Origin: Boswellia sacra
Taxonomy: Eukaryota > Streptophyta > Magnoliopsida > Sapindales > Burseraceae
Reading direction: 5' to 3'
NCBI GenBank assembly: GCA_013180625.2
Contig: SNVD02001148.1
Span: forward strand, 62,001-126,000
DNA length: 64,000 nucleotides
The notes beneath the pieces are model-generated. The model saw only the letters and a list, made by a program, of their open reading frames with translations. It ran no database searches and had not been told where the DNA came from. Shown in pieces: positions 53,721-64,000 of the stretch; position 1 is the first letter of the stretch, and each line of letters opens with the position of its first letter. A program made the position numbers and the translations under genes.

Positions 53721-55302
53721 GTACTTCTTTCCTTTATTTATTTATTGCTTTTACTCTCATTTGGGCAGGTAGCTACTGTTCACTATCGCATTGAATTATT
53801 CTGCCAACACTCAAATGTCACCACATTGCTGCTCTCTAATTGTTTTTATTTGAATTACTCTTCTTTGTTCCTTTGCATGTTGTCTGTCACATGTATCTGA
53901 ACTATTTTTAATCCTATTTTTTGCCTTTTTAAAATTGTTTATAGAAGAATGAGTTTGTGATCTGCTTTTTTTTTTTTTGGGCCCTACAACATTTAATTAC
54001 TTCCATTTGTAACTAAACTTGTTATTACTGTAGATACACTTTTGAATGTCAGTATACGGAAGATGTGTAAATTATCCTACGTACTGTAGAGTTAATTATC
54101 TTGAAAAGGCAAAAGAATGCATATTATTTTGGACTCAAGAAAAAAAATGTTTTTTTAATGGTATGTGATTGATATTCATTTAAACTATCAGGATGTTTAT
54201 GTAATTTCTCATATAATTAAGAAACCAAACTCCCGAGGTGTTTAGGAATATGTTATGTACACATCAAAATTCACAGACTCTCAAAATACAAGAATTAGAG
54301 ATGGAGATGGAGGAGAGAAAAAGTATTAGAGAAAAAGAAGGAGAGAGAACCGACGGAGTTGGAGAAGAAAGATTTGAGCTTTTTTATAAGATTTTTATTC
54401 TTATTTTTTCACATTGGAGTTTATCGCCGTTAAATTTAGTCATTTGAAATGCTAATAAAAGGGAAATGACAAACTTAACTGAACCAAGACTAGCAGCTGG
54501 AGGTTCTTTGATGGTTTTTTTGGAAAAGTTGCGGGGTTCGGAATTTTTTGACAATAAAGGGGTCCAGAATATTTCCCCTTTATCTTTTAAAAATCTCAGT
54601 CAGTTAAGCTACCTGATCGGCATCCAAGGGGCTCTCCTAAAACTTAAAAGAGTACACCTTTCTTTATCGTCAACAGCTAGATAAATATAAATCATGGGGC
54701 CTTTCTTTTACTAAAGGAAAGATTTTGTCTCTTTTGTCTCATTAAGGTGAGATAGCAGTTGCATCTCAGACATAAAGATTGATAAATATTAACGCAAACA
54801 TGCATCAGTGTTCGCGTTATGGAATACACATAGCGTCTCTTCAACGTTAATTTAATCCATAACAAAAGTTTTTGACCGCAATCAGTTTGCAGTTTATAAC
54901 TTTTCTTTTTTAATTGTCTCAATTCGATATATGCTTTTCCACCGGTGAAGATTATCTCAGTGAACTTTATCTGCGGACAGTATGGCATGGGTTCGAACAT
55001 TGCTTGTATAATTTCACTCCACATATGCTTTTGGTAGCTAAAAACACAGTAGAATAACAAATCGATAAATTTATCTCAAAACAAATATACTGTAAAGTAA
55101 ACATAAATGCGCTACTGTAGAAAAGACACTAATTAATATAATTTACGCAACTCCTACATAATATATATTGGCAACTCCACTGCATGCCCATTCTTAATAA
55201 GCTCAATTTAACATTCTTCAACCTTTTTCATGCATACATACATACATACATAGATATATATACATATATATGCACATAACTAGATAGCCCCTTCTATTAG
55301 CC
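53721..55302. other. Intergenic stretch between TEX10-like pseudogene and ankyrin gene
   Basis: No later TEX10-like exon was found. AT-rich; (CATA)n at about 55232-55256 just upstream of the ankyrin gene, whose promoter must lie here. No clear TATA box can be separated from the TATATA-rich repeat. Confidence 0.5.
55232..55275. repeat. (CATA)n/(TA)n tract upstream of the ankyrin gene
   Basis: CATACATACATACATA followed by TATATATACATATATATG, 30-70 bases before the ATG. Confidence 0.85.
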
Positions 55303-56393
55303 ATGGCGACAAACGAGACCATAATCATAGATTATCCCTTTCAGAAGCGATTGGCTGATTATGCTATGAAAGGTGAATGGAAGGAAGTTATTCAAATCTA
55401 TGAGAGAAATTCAAGAATTCAAAAGGCGAAGATCACAAAGTCAGGAGGGACAGCATTACATGTAGCTGTGTCTGATGGCCAGATAGAAGTTGTTGGTGAG
55501 CTTGTCAAGATAATTTCTGAGGCAGCTGAAACTGAGGATTCCAAAATTGAGGTTTTAAAAACTGGAGATGATCAAGGAAATACCCCCCTGCATATTGCAG
55601 CTATGCTGGGGATTTTGCCCATGTGCGAATGCATCTCCAAGGTGGATCCATCACTCATTGCTGAACGTAACCGTGACGGTGAGAGCCCTTTATTCTTGGC
55701 TGCTCTTCATGGTCATAAGGCTGCTTTCATTTGCCTGCATCATTACTACCTTGACATAGATCAGGAAAACACTTCTCATTGTAGAAGAAAGGATGGCAAC
55801 ACCGTTCTTCATTGCGCTATCTCCGGATGCCACTTTGGTCAGTTCATTGATTCAAATAAATATAACTAGATTTTAATACTTTTGATTCTAAATTATATTT
55901 TTATAATTCTCCATGCATCCGTAAGATTCATAGATAATCATTAATTTTGTTAATATATGGAATCCATTTATAATAGAGTAATGATACTCTTATACACTAT
56001 CTATACAAGTTGATTGGTTCAATAATTTATTCAAAAGTTGTGGTCATTCTCTATTAAATAAATTGATTTTATATATTTATTACTCTAGTCATCTTATAAC
56101 ATATCAGTTTGTACGTAAGAGTTTGTATATAAAGTTTATAAGATTAATATTATTCTTTATAATATATAAACAACTTTTCAATATTAAGCACCTGATTATA
56201 TTAATTTTTATGTACGTACCTGGTTCTGGTGGTTTGATAGATTTGGCATTTCAAATAATCTGTCGTTACAAAGAGCAGCTGGTAAACTCTGTCAACCAGG
56301 ATGGACTATCCCCTCTCCACCTCCTTGCCAGCAAAACTTCCGCCTTCAGAAGCGGTAGCCATTTTGGACTTTTCAGCAAAATCATATATCGCT
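55303..56393 (+). CDS. Ankyrin-repeat protein, ACD6/ITN1-like, first two exons
   Basis: Exon 1 is 55303-55837 (ATG in CCATGGCG), donor CTTTG|GTCAGT. Exon 2 is 56241-56393, acceptor GTTTGATAG, donor CGCT|GTAAGT. Phases agree. The N-terminus (residues 1-45) resembles plant ankyrin-PGG proteins. Ankyrin repeats are near residues 48-72 (GTALHVAVSDGQIEVVGELV), 91-112 (GNTPLHIAAMLGILPMCECI), 125-147 (GESPLFLAALHGHKAAF) and 164 onwards (GNTVLHCAISGCHF into exon 2, DLAFQIICRYKE). A fifth is GLSPLHLLASKTSAF. Known relatives end in a membrane PGG domain and act in defence or salt signalling. Later exons lie beyond copia G and the window. No stop or frameshift was seen. Confidence 0.85.
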
Positions 56394-56810
56394 GTAAGTA
56401 TTAATAAATTAAAACTACACATTTTCAAAATCTAATTCTCTTATAACTATCTTTATTTGTATCGCATTACTCTAAGAGAAGATCAACTTGGAAATTTAAA
56501 TGTAAATGAAATATTGCTTTTTTATGTAATATTATATAGATTATGTAAACAATATCAACGTGTTAAAATGTTATTAAAAATTTAACAATAATGGGTAACG
56601 AATCTTGAGTATTTATTGGCAAGTTCTTAAATCCTTCTTGTAAAATAGATTTATTTATTAGCATCATTTGTCAATCACAATCGAATTGGGTTTATTAATT
56701 TTGGTAATCACATTCGTTTTTTTTTTTTTTATTATTGCTATATGATGAAGATACTTTATATGTTAAGTACTGTATTGTTTATCGTAATTTGGAAGGCATA
56801 TTTGAACAAT
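56394..56810 (+). other. Intron 2 of the ankyrin gene up to copia G
   Basis: AT-rich sequence after the donor at 56394. No further exon is visible before the LTR at 56811. Confidence 0.6.
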
Positions 56811-57032
56811 TGCTGTAAAAGAAAATCTAGCAGAAAACAGAGGAAAAATGGAGAAGAAAACATATTCTCACACTTTTATTCAATCAACACTAAAGTTGTT
56901 ACAGAAAAGTTGTTATTTATACAGAAAGTTTTAACCAATCCCAGCCACATACTTTTCCAGCTCATCATTCCATCTCATCCTTCTAAAACAAACTAACTGC
57001 ACATGTTCTGCACGTGCTGACTATTCTGTACA
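56811..57032 (-). repeat. copia G 3' LTR (about 220 bp)
   Basis: Right edge fixed by the minus-strand PPT TTGAGGGGGGGA followed by TGTACAG. The left edge TGCTGTAAAAG at 56811 rests on the TG rule, since the partner LTR is outside the window. Confidence 0.6.
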
Positions 57033-57044
57033 TCCCCCCCTCAA
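57033..57044 (-). promoter_or_regulatory. copia G polypurine tract
   Basis: TTGAGGGGGGGA on the minus strand, immediately before the LTR start. Confidence 0.8.
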
Positions 57045-60000
57045 GTTGGAGTCTGATGGCAATCCATCATGCCCAACTTGGATAGTAAAAGAGAAAACTG
57101 AGGATTACATAAGGATTTAGTGAATAAATCTGCGAGTTGTTGACGTGAAGAAATATGTTGTGGATGTACAAAACCTTCCTTAAATTTGTCACGAACCAAA
57201 TGGCAATCAATTTCCAAGTGTTTGGTTCGTTCATGGAAGACAGGATTAGCAGCAATATGCAAGGCAGCCTGATTATCACACCACAATGGAATAGGCAGCT
57301 GGATAGAAATATAGAAGTCCTTAAGAATATATTATATCCATTGAAGCTCACAAACTGTAGACGCCAAGCTTCTATATTCAGCCTCTGCTGAAGACCGTGA
57401 AACAGTGGATTGTTTCTTAGTTTTCCAAGAAATCAATGCAGGGCCAAGATAGATACAATAACCTGTAAGGGACTTCCTAGAGTCAGGGTAGGATGCCCAA
57501 TCTGCATCACAATATCCTTCTAGCTTGAGAGTACTCTGTGAAGAAAAAAATAATCCTTTCGATGGACAACCTTTAAGATATCGTAAAAGATGCAAAGCTG
57601 CATTCCAATGATCTTGGCAAGGAGCATTAACAAACTGGCTTAATTGTTGTACACCATAAGTAATATCTGGCCATGTGAGATTTAAGTATAGGAGCCTCCC
57701 AACAAGCCGCCTATATTTGTCTGGATCATCTAAAAGAGAGCCTGTTGTTTCAGAAAATTTTTGACCTTTGGGTAAAGGAGTGAGAGCTGGCTTAGCACCC
57801 AATAAACCAGCATCTTTGATGATATCAAGAATGTATTTCCTCTGATTAAGATAGGTACCAGTAGGACTTCTTGCAATTTCAATACCAAGAAAATATTTGG
57901 CATAACCCAAATCTTTGATTGTAAAAGTTGAATCAAGGAACTCTTTAACAGACAAGATATCTGTTTCATTAGTTCCTGTCACCAAAACATCATCAACATA
58001 TACTAATAATGCCAAAAATGAGTTAGAAGTACTCTGAATAAACAAACAATGGTCATGGGCAGATTGTCTGAATCCAAATTGCTTCAATTTAGAACAAAAT
58101 TCAGAGTTCCATTGTCTTGAAGCCTGTTTAAGACCATAAAGTGACCTCTTCAATTTACAAACTTCACCTTTGCTGGCTTTTGTATAACCTTCTGGTGGTA
58201 ACATATACACCTCCTCATCTAAATATCCATGTAAAAAAGCATTATTAATATCAAGTTGGTGAATAGGCCAAGACTTGGCAGTGGCAATAGCCAAGAATAT
58301 TCTCACAGTAACCAACTTAGCTACAGGCGAAAAACTATCTGAATAATCAATACCAGCAACTTGATGATACCCTTTGGCTACAAGTCTAGCTTTGTATCTT
58401 TCCGCACTCCCATCAGGATTAAGTTTGATTTTATAAACCCATCTAGAGCCGATTGCTTTCTTACCAGCTGGTAAAGATGTCAATTCCCAGGTTTCATTTT
58501 CTTCTAGAGCAGCATGCTCTTTTTTCATAGCCTTAACCCACTTCTCTTGAACACAGGCCTGTCTATAAGATTGTGGCTCTTGGATTGTTGATACATTACC
58601 CAAAAAAGTCATATATGCATGTGTGAATGCAGGGGATTTAATGTATGGGTAAGTAGGTGGTGTATAAGGAGATGTAGTGCTGCTTTCAACAGACTGAGAA
58701 GTAGTAGCATGTGATACAGAATTGGAAAAGGAAAACTTTGTGACAAAATCATTTAACCAGGCAGGTTTGGTTTTAACTCTAGTACTGTGCCTAAGAGGGA
58801 TAGGTTCAGATGGAATTGAAGATGTAGAAGGAGAAAGAATTAATGGAGAGTTTGAATTAGGTATCATTTTAGAGGAAGGTGATGAATCTTGAGCTAACAA
58901 AGGATTTTTGGAAGTAGAAATTTTTGATGAATCAAAATCAGTGATTTCATTAGGAGGTAATGGCAAAGGAACATGCAAGTGATCAGATTGAGCATTATTA
59001 TAAGGAAAAATAGTCTCATGAAAAACAACATCCCTAGAAGTATATATTTTATGAGTAAAAGGATCATAAACTTTGTATGCTTTCTGTCCTGGACAATATC
59101 CTATAAAAATACATTGAAATGCTCTAGGTGCAAATTTATCTTTGTGGGGTTGTGTATTTGTAATAAAACATAAACAACCAAAACACTTTAAATTGTTATA
59201 GTCTGGAAATTTGTCATATAGCACTTCAAAAGGCGTTTTCCATTGCAATACAGAACTAGGCAGCCTGTTTACAATGTGAGTGGCCATTAAAATGGCTTCA
59301 CCCCAAATTTTTTTTGGTAAATTTGCTTGAAACATGAGGGATCTTGCAATTTGTAATAATTGTTTATGTTTTCTTTCCACCACTCCATTTTGTTGTGGAG
59401 TATAAACACAACTTTTTTGGTGTAAAATTCCTAGCTCATGTAATAAAGTTTGAAAACCAAAACTTGTAAATTCACTTCCATTATCTGATCTAATAGATTT
59501 TACTTTCCTATTAAATTGAGTCTCAACCATTTTAAAAAACATAGTTAAGATATGAATTGTTTGACTCTTGTGGGCAATCAAAAAAGTCCATGTGGCTCTA
59601 CTAAAATCATCTACAATGGTAACTATATAATGTGCTCCAGTAATGCATGCTTGACTATATGGTCCCCAAAGGTCTATGTGAAACAAGTCAAAGATATTTT
59701 CTGTGTGAATAGAACTGATAGGAAATGGCAACCTATGCTGTTTGGATTTAGGACATATATCACACACAGATATAGATTCATCAGATGTATTTTGAAGAAA
59801 ATTTAAGTGTTTCAAAGCTGTGACAGAAGCATGTCCAAGTCTCTTATGCCAAAGGAACAAAGAAGAAGTTGAAGTATTATTTATGTAACAATTATCAGTA
59901 CAGAAGGAATTGAAATTCTGAGTACACACATTTTGTACAACTTCTTTATTATAAGCATGTAACTTTTCGACTGAGAAACAAGATTTGTCTAAAACATACA

Positions 60001-60705
60001 AAGTTCCAATTAATCGACCAACTGCTATCACCTTCTCAGTCTGCAGGTCCTGCAGCAAATAATGCGTGGGGTGAAAAATGAATTTGATTTTGGCTATTTT
60101 AGCAAGTTTGCTAACTGAAAGGAGATTAAACTTGAAACAGGGAATGTGTAGTGTGTCTGTTAAACATAATGTATGGTGAATATAAACATCACCAATGTGA
60201 TGGACAGACTTAATTGTTCCATCTGGTAAATATACAGGTATGATATTTTTCACAACTCTGGTTTTATCAATAAGTCTTATGTCAGTGCACATATGATTAG
60301 AGGCTCCAGTATCAACAATCCAAGCTCCAGGTTCTAACAGATCAAGTGTATTCAAGGCAAAATTTAATGCACAATTTAGATTCGTACCTGCAAAATCCTC
60401 CAAGTGTGCAAAATTCACATGATTGTTATCAACTATCATCTTGCCTCTCATGAACTTCATTAGTTCTTGCTGAACCATATTTGAAAAACTTGTGGATTGT
60501 ACAGCTCCTTTAGTATTGGATATGTCAGTATCCATATCAAGTGGTGTCTCTACTGAATTTGCCATTGTTTTTCCAGAATTTTTCTCTTTTTGCTCCTTCA
60601 AGTCTTTGTACCAATCTGGATATCCATGTAACTTGAAGCAAGTTTCTTTTGTATGTCCACCTATATTGCAATGATTACAATGCCTATTAGTCTTCTTACT
60701 GCTTT
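57041..60705 (-). pseudogene. copia G gag-pol, single in-frame stop, 5' truncated
   Basis: One frame. At the right edge it has the gag zinc knuckle CNHCNIGGHTKETC (60675-60635). Next come protease WIVDTGASNHMCTD, GAG-pre-integrase (LFLWHKRLGHASVTALKHL) and integrase (HIDLWGPY, VDDFSRATW, IRSDNGSEFTS, TPQQNGVVERKHK). RT follows with the intact catalytic LLVYVDDVLVTG, then RNase H (GYCDADWASYPDSRKSLTGY, SRSSAEAEYRSLA). A TAA at 57332-57334 interrupts RNase H after ELQWI, and the frame resumes to 57041 ([30 protein letters not shown]). Otherwise it looks functional. Confidence 0.9.
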
Positions 60706-62106
60706 TGATGCGTTCGAAACTAGCAAGTATACTAGTCGCACAAGTAATAAAGTGATAAGTAAGATATCGTTCCCACGAGGATTGATTCTAATTGAATTTG
60801 TTATTTCCAGCAACAATTAACTAAATGGGGGGGTTTTGTTGAATGATTAACTAAGTGAAATAAGAATGCAAATTAAGAATAACAAAACAGAAGTTAATTT
60901 GAATAAAAGATCAATGAGAGAAATCTGGTTAAGGGATCCTTCTCTACCACCAGATATGGATTTGCGAATTAATTGTAGAATTGTCATCCAATTACACCAT
61001 TGAAATTATCAACCGTAGATAACAACAAGCTCTGTTCTCCCAATCTTTCCTTACTTTGTTGTTAAATAAAACAGGCTCCTTATTTAATCTCTATCCATTA
61101 AACAACCTAGAACAAGCTCTCTAAATTTAATTCAATGATGCATTACGATAAGAAAGATAGGTTGATCTAAGCAATAAACACACAAGCTCGGATTATTTAA
61201 CTTAGGTTGTATTCTCCAATTGCAATCTCTGATCACAATTTTGCTACTAAGGATTAGAAATTCAAGACAATTACGGATTAAGATTTCTAGTCTAGCAATA
61301 AATCACAACCAGATTATATTCAGTTGGCCACTCAAATACAATCAGCAAGCAATCATAAGCATTAAATATGGGAGAATACAAGCAACTTCATTAGAGAATT
61401 GGATAACAATTCCTTACACAATCAACTTACAAAAACCATATCAGGGGCTTTGAAATCACCCTCAACCAATTCAGATTCAGTTTCACATGTTTTAGAACGT
61501 GGTAAATACAATACAACATGGAGACATTCCAGAAAATGAAAGGTAAGGGAAAAACTTAGCAAATTTGATGTAATTCTCTTTGGATTGTAGTTCTTCCTCT
61601 TTCCAAGCTTCCTTTCTCCTTCAAGAACTCCAAGAGATGAAAGAATTCCAGAGCTGCAGCCTCTACCCCGTTCTCCCCTCTTCCAGTTCTGAAAATAAAA
61701 CCTAAAATGTGTTTAAATACTCTGCTACAGTGACTTGCTACAGTGCCCCGTATTATACATGCTACAGTGCTGTGGAATTATATTTCTATACATCTCACAC
61801 TGTTTTGATTACAACTTTTGGTACACTGAATGGATTTATAAACCGTAAATTTCTCCAGAAAATAGACTTCGAGAGCTTTCCAACGGTATATAACATGTCA
61901 TCGGTTCATTGTATATCAATACAATTAAATCCGAGAAGATCACTGACTAGCAGAGGTGAAAATGAAGGGTTTTACTCCATTTTTGTGCATGTTGCTCCAA
62001 AACTCCTACAAACATCAAAACACACAAAAACATAAAAATACCACGGAATATAGCAAAGAAACATGGACGATTGATATAAAAGTAATACATAAATAGACAC
62101 CTATCA
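60706..62106 (-). repeat. Long terminal repeat, copy 2 of Athila-like family
   Basis: 1.40 kb, TGATGCGTTC...CACCTATCA, matching 133-1546 over the full length. Confidence 0.9.
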
Positions 62107-62123
62107 AATTCTCCCACACTTAG
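62107..62123 (-). promoter_or_regulatory. Polypurine tract of the second Athila-like element
   Basis: The minus strand reads CTAAGTGTGGGAGAATT directly before the LTR start TGATAGG. It is preceded by TTGCTCGAGGACTAGCAA, a motif I associate with the 3' end of plant gypsy interiors. Confidence 0.75.
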
Positions 62124-64000
62124 ACTTTGCTAGTCCTCGAGCAACTAAAATGATACGAAACAAAACTAAACCGAAACAGAATCTGAAAAAAATTAAAACC
62201 CACCAATGCTTCAACTTGCAAATAGGCCTCAAAGATTGTACTTAATTATAACCCAATGAATACTTCAAAATAATGAACTTGATCAAGAATTTTATCTCAA
62301 AAATTAGTTTCGCTTCACTTCAATTCCTCAAGTGTGTGTGTGTAGAGCCCTTCTCACCTAATCACTTGTAACCCGGATGAGTTTATGCATAAAAATGAAT
62401 CATATTTAATATTGAAGATGTGTGTATAAATGAACTCCATAGGCTTGCTTTTCAGGTCACTCTCCACTAATGTAGACATGCACCACACCAAGGATCAAGT
62501 AGGACTTTATTAAGCTTGTAACGTTTGGCTTGGGTGAAGGTATGATAAGGATAATAATTTGGCTCAAATCACCCACAAACACATAAATCATTCAAGACTA
62601 TGTAGAGCTCAACCCTATAACACAACTTCATTTCAATTCACCAGGTTACTCCCCCAAACTTATTTAGAACACTCAATTTTTTTTTTTTTTTTTACAGAAA
62701 ACAAAAGAAAACTACACCCCCACACTTTGTTGTTTCATTCTTTTTAAGGACATTAAGGGTATAGATCTCTTATTCTTCTTCTTTTGTTCTTTTTTTTCTT
62801 TTTTTTCTTCTTTTTTTCTTTTTTTTCTTTTTTTTTTATTACACTTCCCCTCCCCCACACTTAAACAACACATTGTCCTCAATGTGTAACTACGTGGACG
62901 ATAGATACAGATTGGCTTTTTTTCTGTTTTTCTTTTTTTTCCAAACACAATGGAACTCACTTGTATTGCTCATGATACATCCTAACCTCCTCTAACTTCC
63001 CAAAACCAGAACATAGCTCAGAATTTAATTGTGAATGATCTACATGCTCATAGGTAAGGGATAAACTGTTTGGAACAAATTCATTTTAGGTTAGGAAATC
63101 TTTTAATGAGTTAACAAAGAAAAAGACTTACAGAGGCTCAAAGGGGTAACTAGGGATCAATTTCTGTCAAGGTTGGCTATTAAGGCTCAAACGGTCCAAA
63201 GATGGCCTAAATCATTTCCCAAATGTTGCACAGCCTAGGATTTCGCCTTGAGTGACCATCAAACAAGTTCTAGAATTCATTGAAATCTGAAGAAACATTA
63301 AATTACATAAACTTTCTCTAAGTGAACAAATAACTCAGTGATAATAGCTCAGTGCTCAATGTTGCGCAAGGAATCAAAAGCAAAGCGAAAACCATAAACA
63401 TTTCAAGCACACAGATCCATGCATCATTTATTATTTTCCAAGAGTTATTCTTAATTCAGTCATTATCTTATCATCGACCCACAAAATGCAAGAAAAGAGG
63501 TACGTGGCGTTGTTACACCTGAGTCAAGATTGTATATTTCAACAATCCTTAGGACCAGTAGCCCGCAGACTTAAGGTTTCCATCCTATATACCTTTATTA
63601 TGAAAGAACAAAACGAGAAACAAGACACTTCAAACAACATGAAATAAATAAACTACAGATTTATTTAGAGAGAATGCGTTTCAAGGGTTAAAGAACCCCA
63701 TATTCTGCCATTCTTAGGTTTTTCCACAATTGTTTTTTTGAATCGAAACTGATAAAGATAAAAACACATAACAACTCTAAATTACGCAAAACCAAACTCA
63801 CTCATAAAATAACAAAGTTCAACAAGTCAGCAAACAAAAACAAGTTAGTTAGAATGGGTCTAAAAAGTTTAGAAGTTAGCCTCCTTATTCAGCCTCTATG
63901 GATTGAAGAGATCCAGAATGCGTTTCAAGAGAACTTAAACTTTTTAAGCCACCACTCTAAAAATCGAGATTAGAAAATATTACCTGGGACGAAAGAAATA
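62124..64000 (-). other. 3' noncoding interior of the second Athila-like element
   Basis: No pol or env-like frame is visible in these 1.9 kb. T-rich low-complexity tracts lie at 62669-62694 and 62775-62840 (A-rich on the element's strand). Long noncoding regions before the 3' LTR are normal for this lineage. Confidence 0.6.

Larger units (their letters stand above)
56811..60705 (-). mobile_element. Nearly intact Ty1/copia element (copia G), 5' part cut off
   Basis: 3' LTR 56811-57032, PPT, then a pol frame open from 57332 to the insertion junction at 60703. The gag start and 5' LTR lie beyond the Athila-like insertion at 60706, outside the window. The long open frame makes this the youngest-looking coding element here apart from its disruptor. 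It lies in the ankyrin gene, probably in an intron. Confidence 0.85.
60706..64000 (-). mobile_element. 3' end of a second Athila-like gypsy element
   Basis: LTR 60706-62106 (3' LTR), with the PPT on its right side and noncoding interior to the window end. It is inserted in the gag zinc-knuckle region of copia G. Same family as 1-1546 but a separate insertion: there the PBS is at the left of the LTR, here the PPT is at its right. Confidence 0.8.

Noticed and set aside
53625..53900. Open frame containing LIFPGCKE as a small gene
   Set aside because: It fuses the end of CACTA-2 with the last piece of TEX10-like exon 4 and intron sequence.
133..62106. The two 1.4-kb Athila-like LTRs as the ends of one 62-kb element
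   Set aside because: The primer site lies to the left of the left LTR and the polypurine tract to the right of the right LTR, so their interiors face outwards; they are two insertions.
62712..62960. Lysine-rich minus-strand frame
   Set aside because: It derives from T-rich low-complexity tracts of the element's noncoding region.

Overview
The window is nuclear DNA from a flowering plant, most likely a eudicot. It is AT-rich and packed with nested Ty1/copia and Ty3/gypsy retrotransposons. It holds two CACTA DNA transposons, and its spliced gene fragments match plant families (ACD6-like ankyrin, WPP-domain, auxilin-like, coatomer gamma). No bacterial, organellar, rRNA, tRNA or CRISPR feature is visible. 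The species cannot be named from the sequence.

Layout. 1-1546: 5' LTR and tRNA-Asp-type primer site of a minus-strand, Athila-like gypsy element, inserted in the RNase H region of an older Tat-like gypsy element (1547-6300). 6301-9123: gene-poor flank. 9217-29587: a degenerate minus-strand copia element ('copia B', TSD TTGGC) that split an exon-like segment. Its integrase region carries a 310-bp direct duplication around an LTR-like insert, and that insert was hit by CACTA-1 (16136-24763, TSD AAC). CACTA-1 carries a coatomer-gamma exon and the first exon of a nucleotide-sugar transporter. 30190-31955: 5'-truncated LINE.

32680-53720: remains of a plant TEX10/IPI1-like gene (pre-60S ribosome maturation), four exons on the + strand, spread over 21 kb. 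Copia C (32769-37888) sits in intron 1. A probable solo LTR with two minisatellites sits in intron 2. Exon 4 was hit twice, by a chromovirus (40897-47292, TSD GTATC) and by CACTA-2 (47403-53691, TSD AGA/AAA). Removing the inserts restores splice phase and reading frame. CACTA-2 carries an almost complete WPP-domain gene and an auxilin J-domain fragment. It also hosts a small LTR element (50086-53257) that encodes only gag, protease and the very start of RT (TR-GAG type).

53721-64000: an ankyrin-repeat (ACD6/ITN1-like) gene starts at 55303. Two exons are visible before copia G (56811-60705), which is nearly intact with one nonsense codon in pol. Copia G is cut inside its gag zinc knuckle by a second copy of the Athila-like family (60706 to the window end).

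The only host gene that looks potentially functional is the 5' part of the ankyrin gene; everything else is mobile or broken. The main interest lies in the two gene-capturing CACTA elements, the TR-GAG element, the exploded TEX10-like pseudogene and the unexplained 310-bp duplication.
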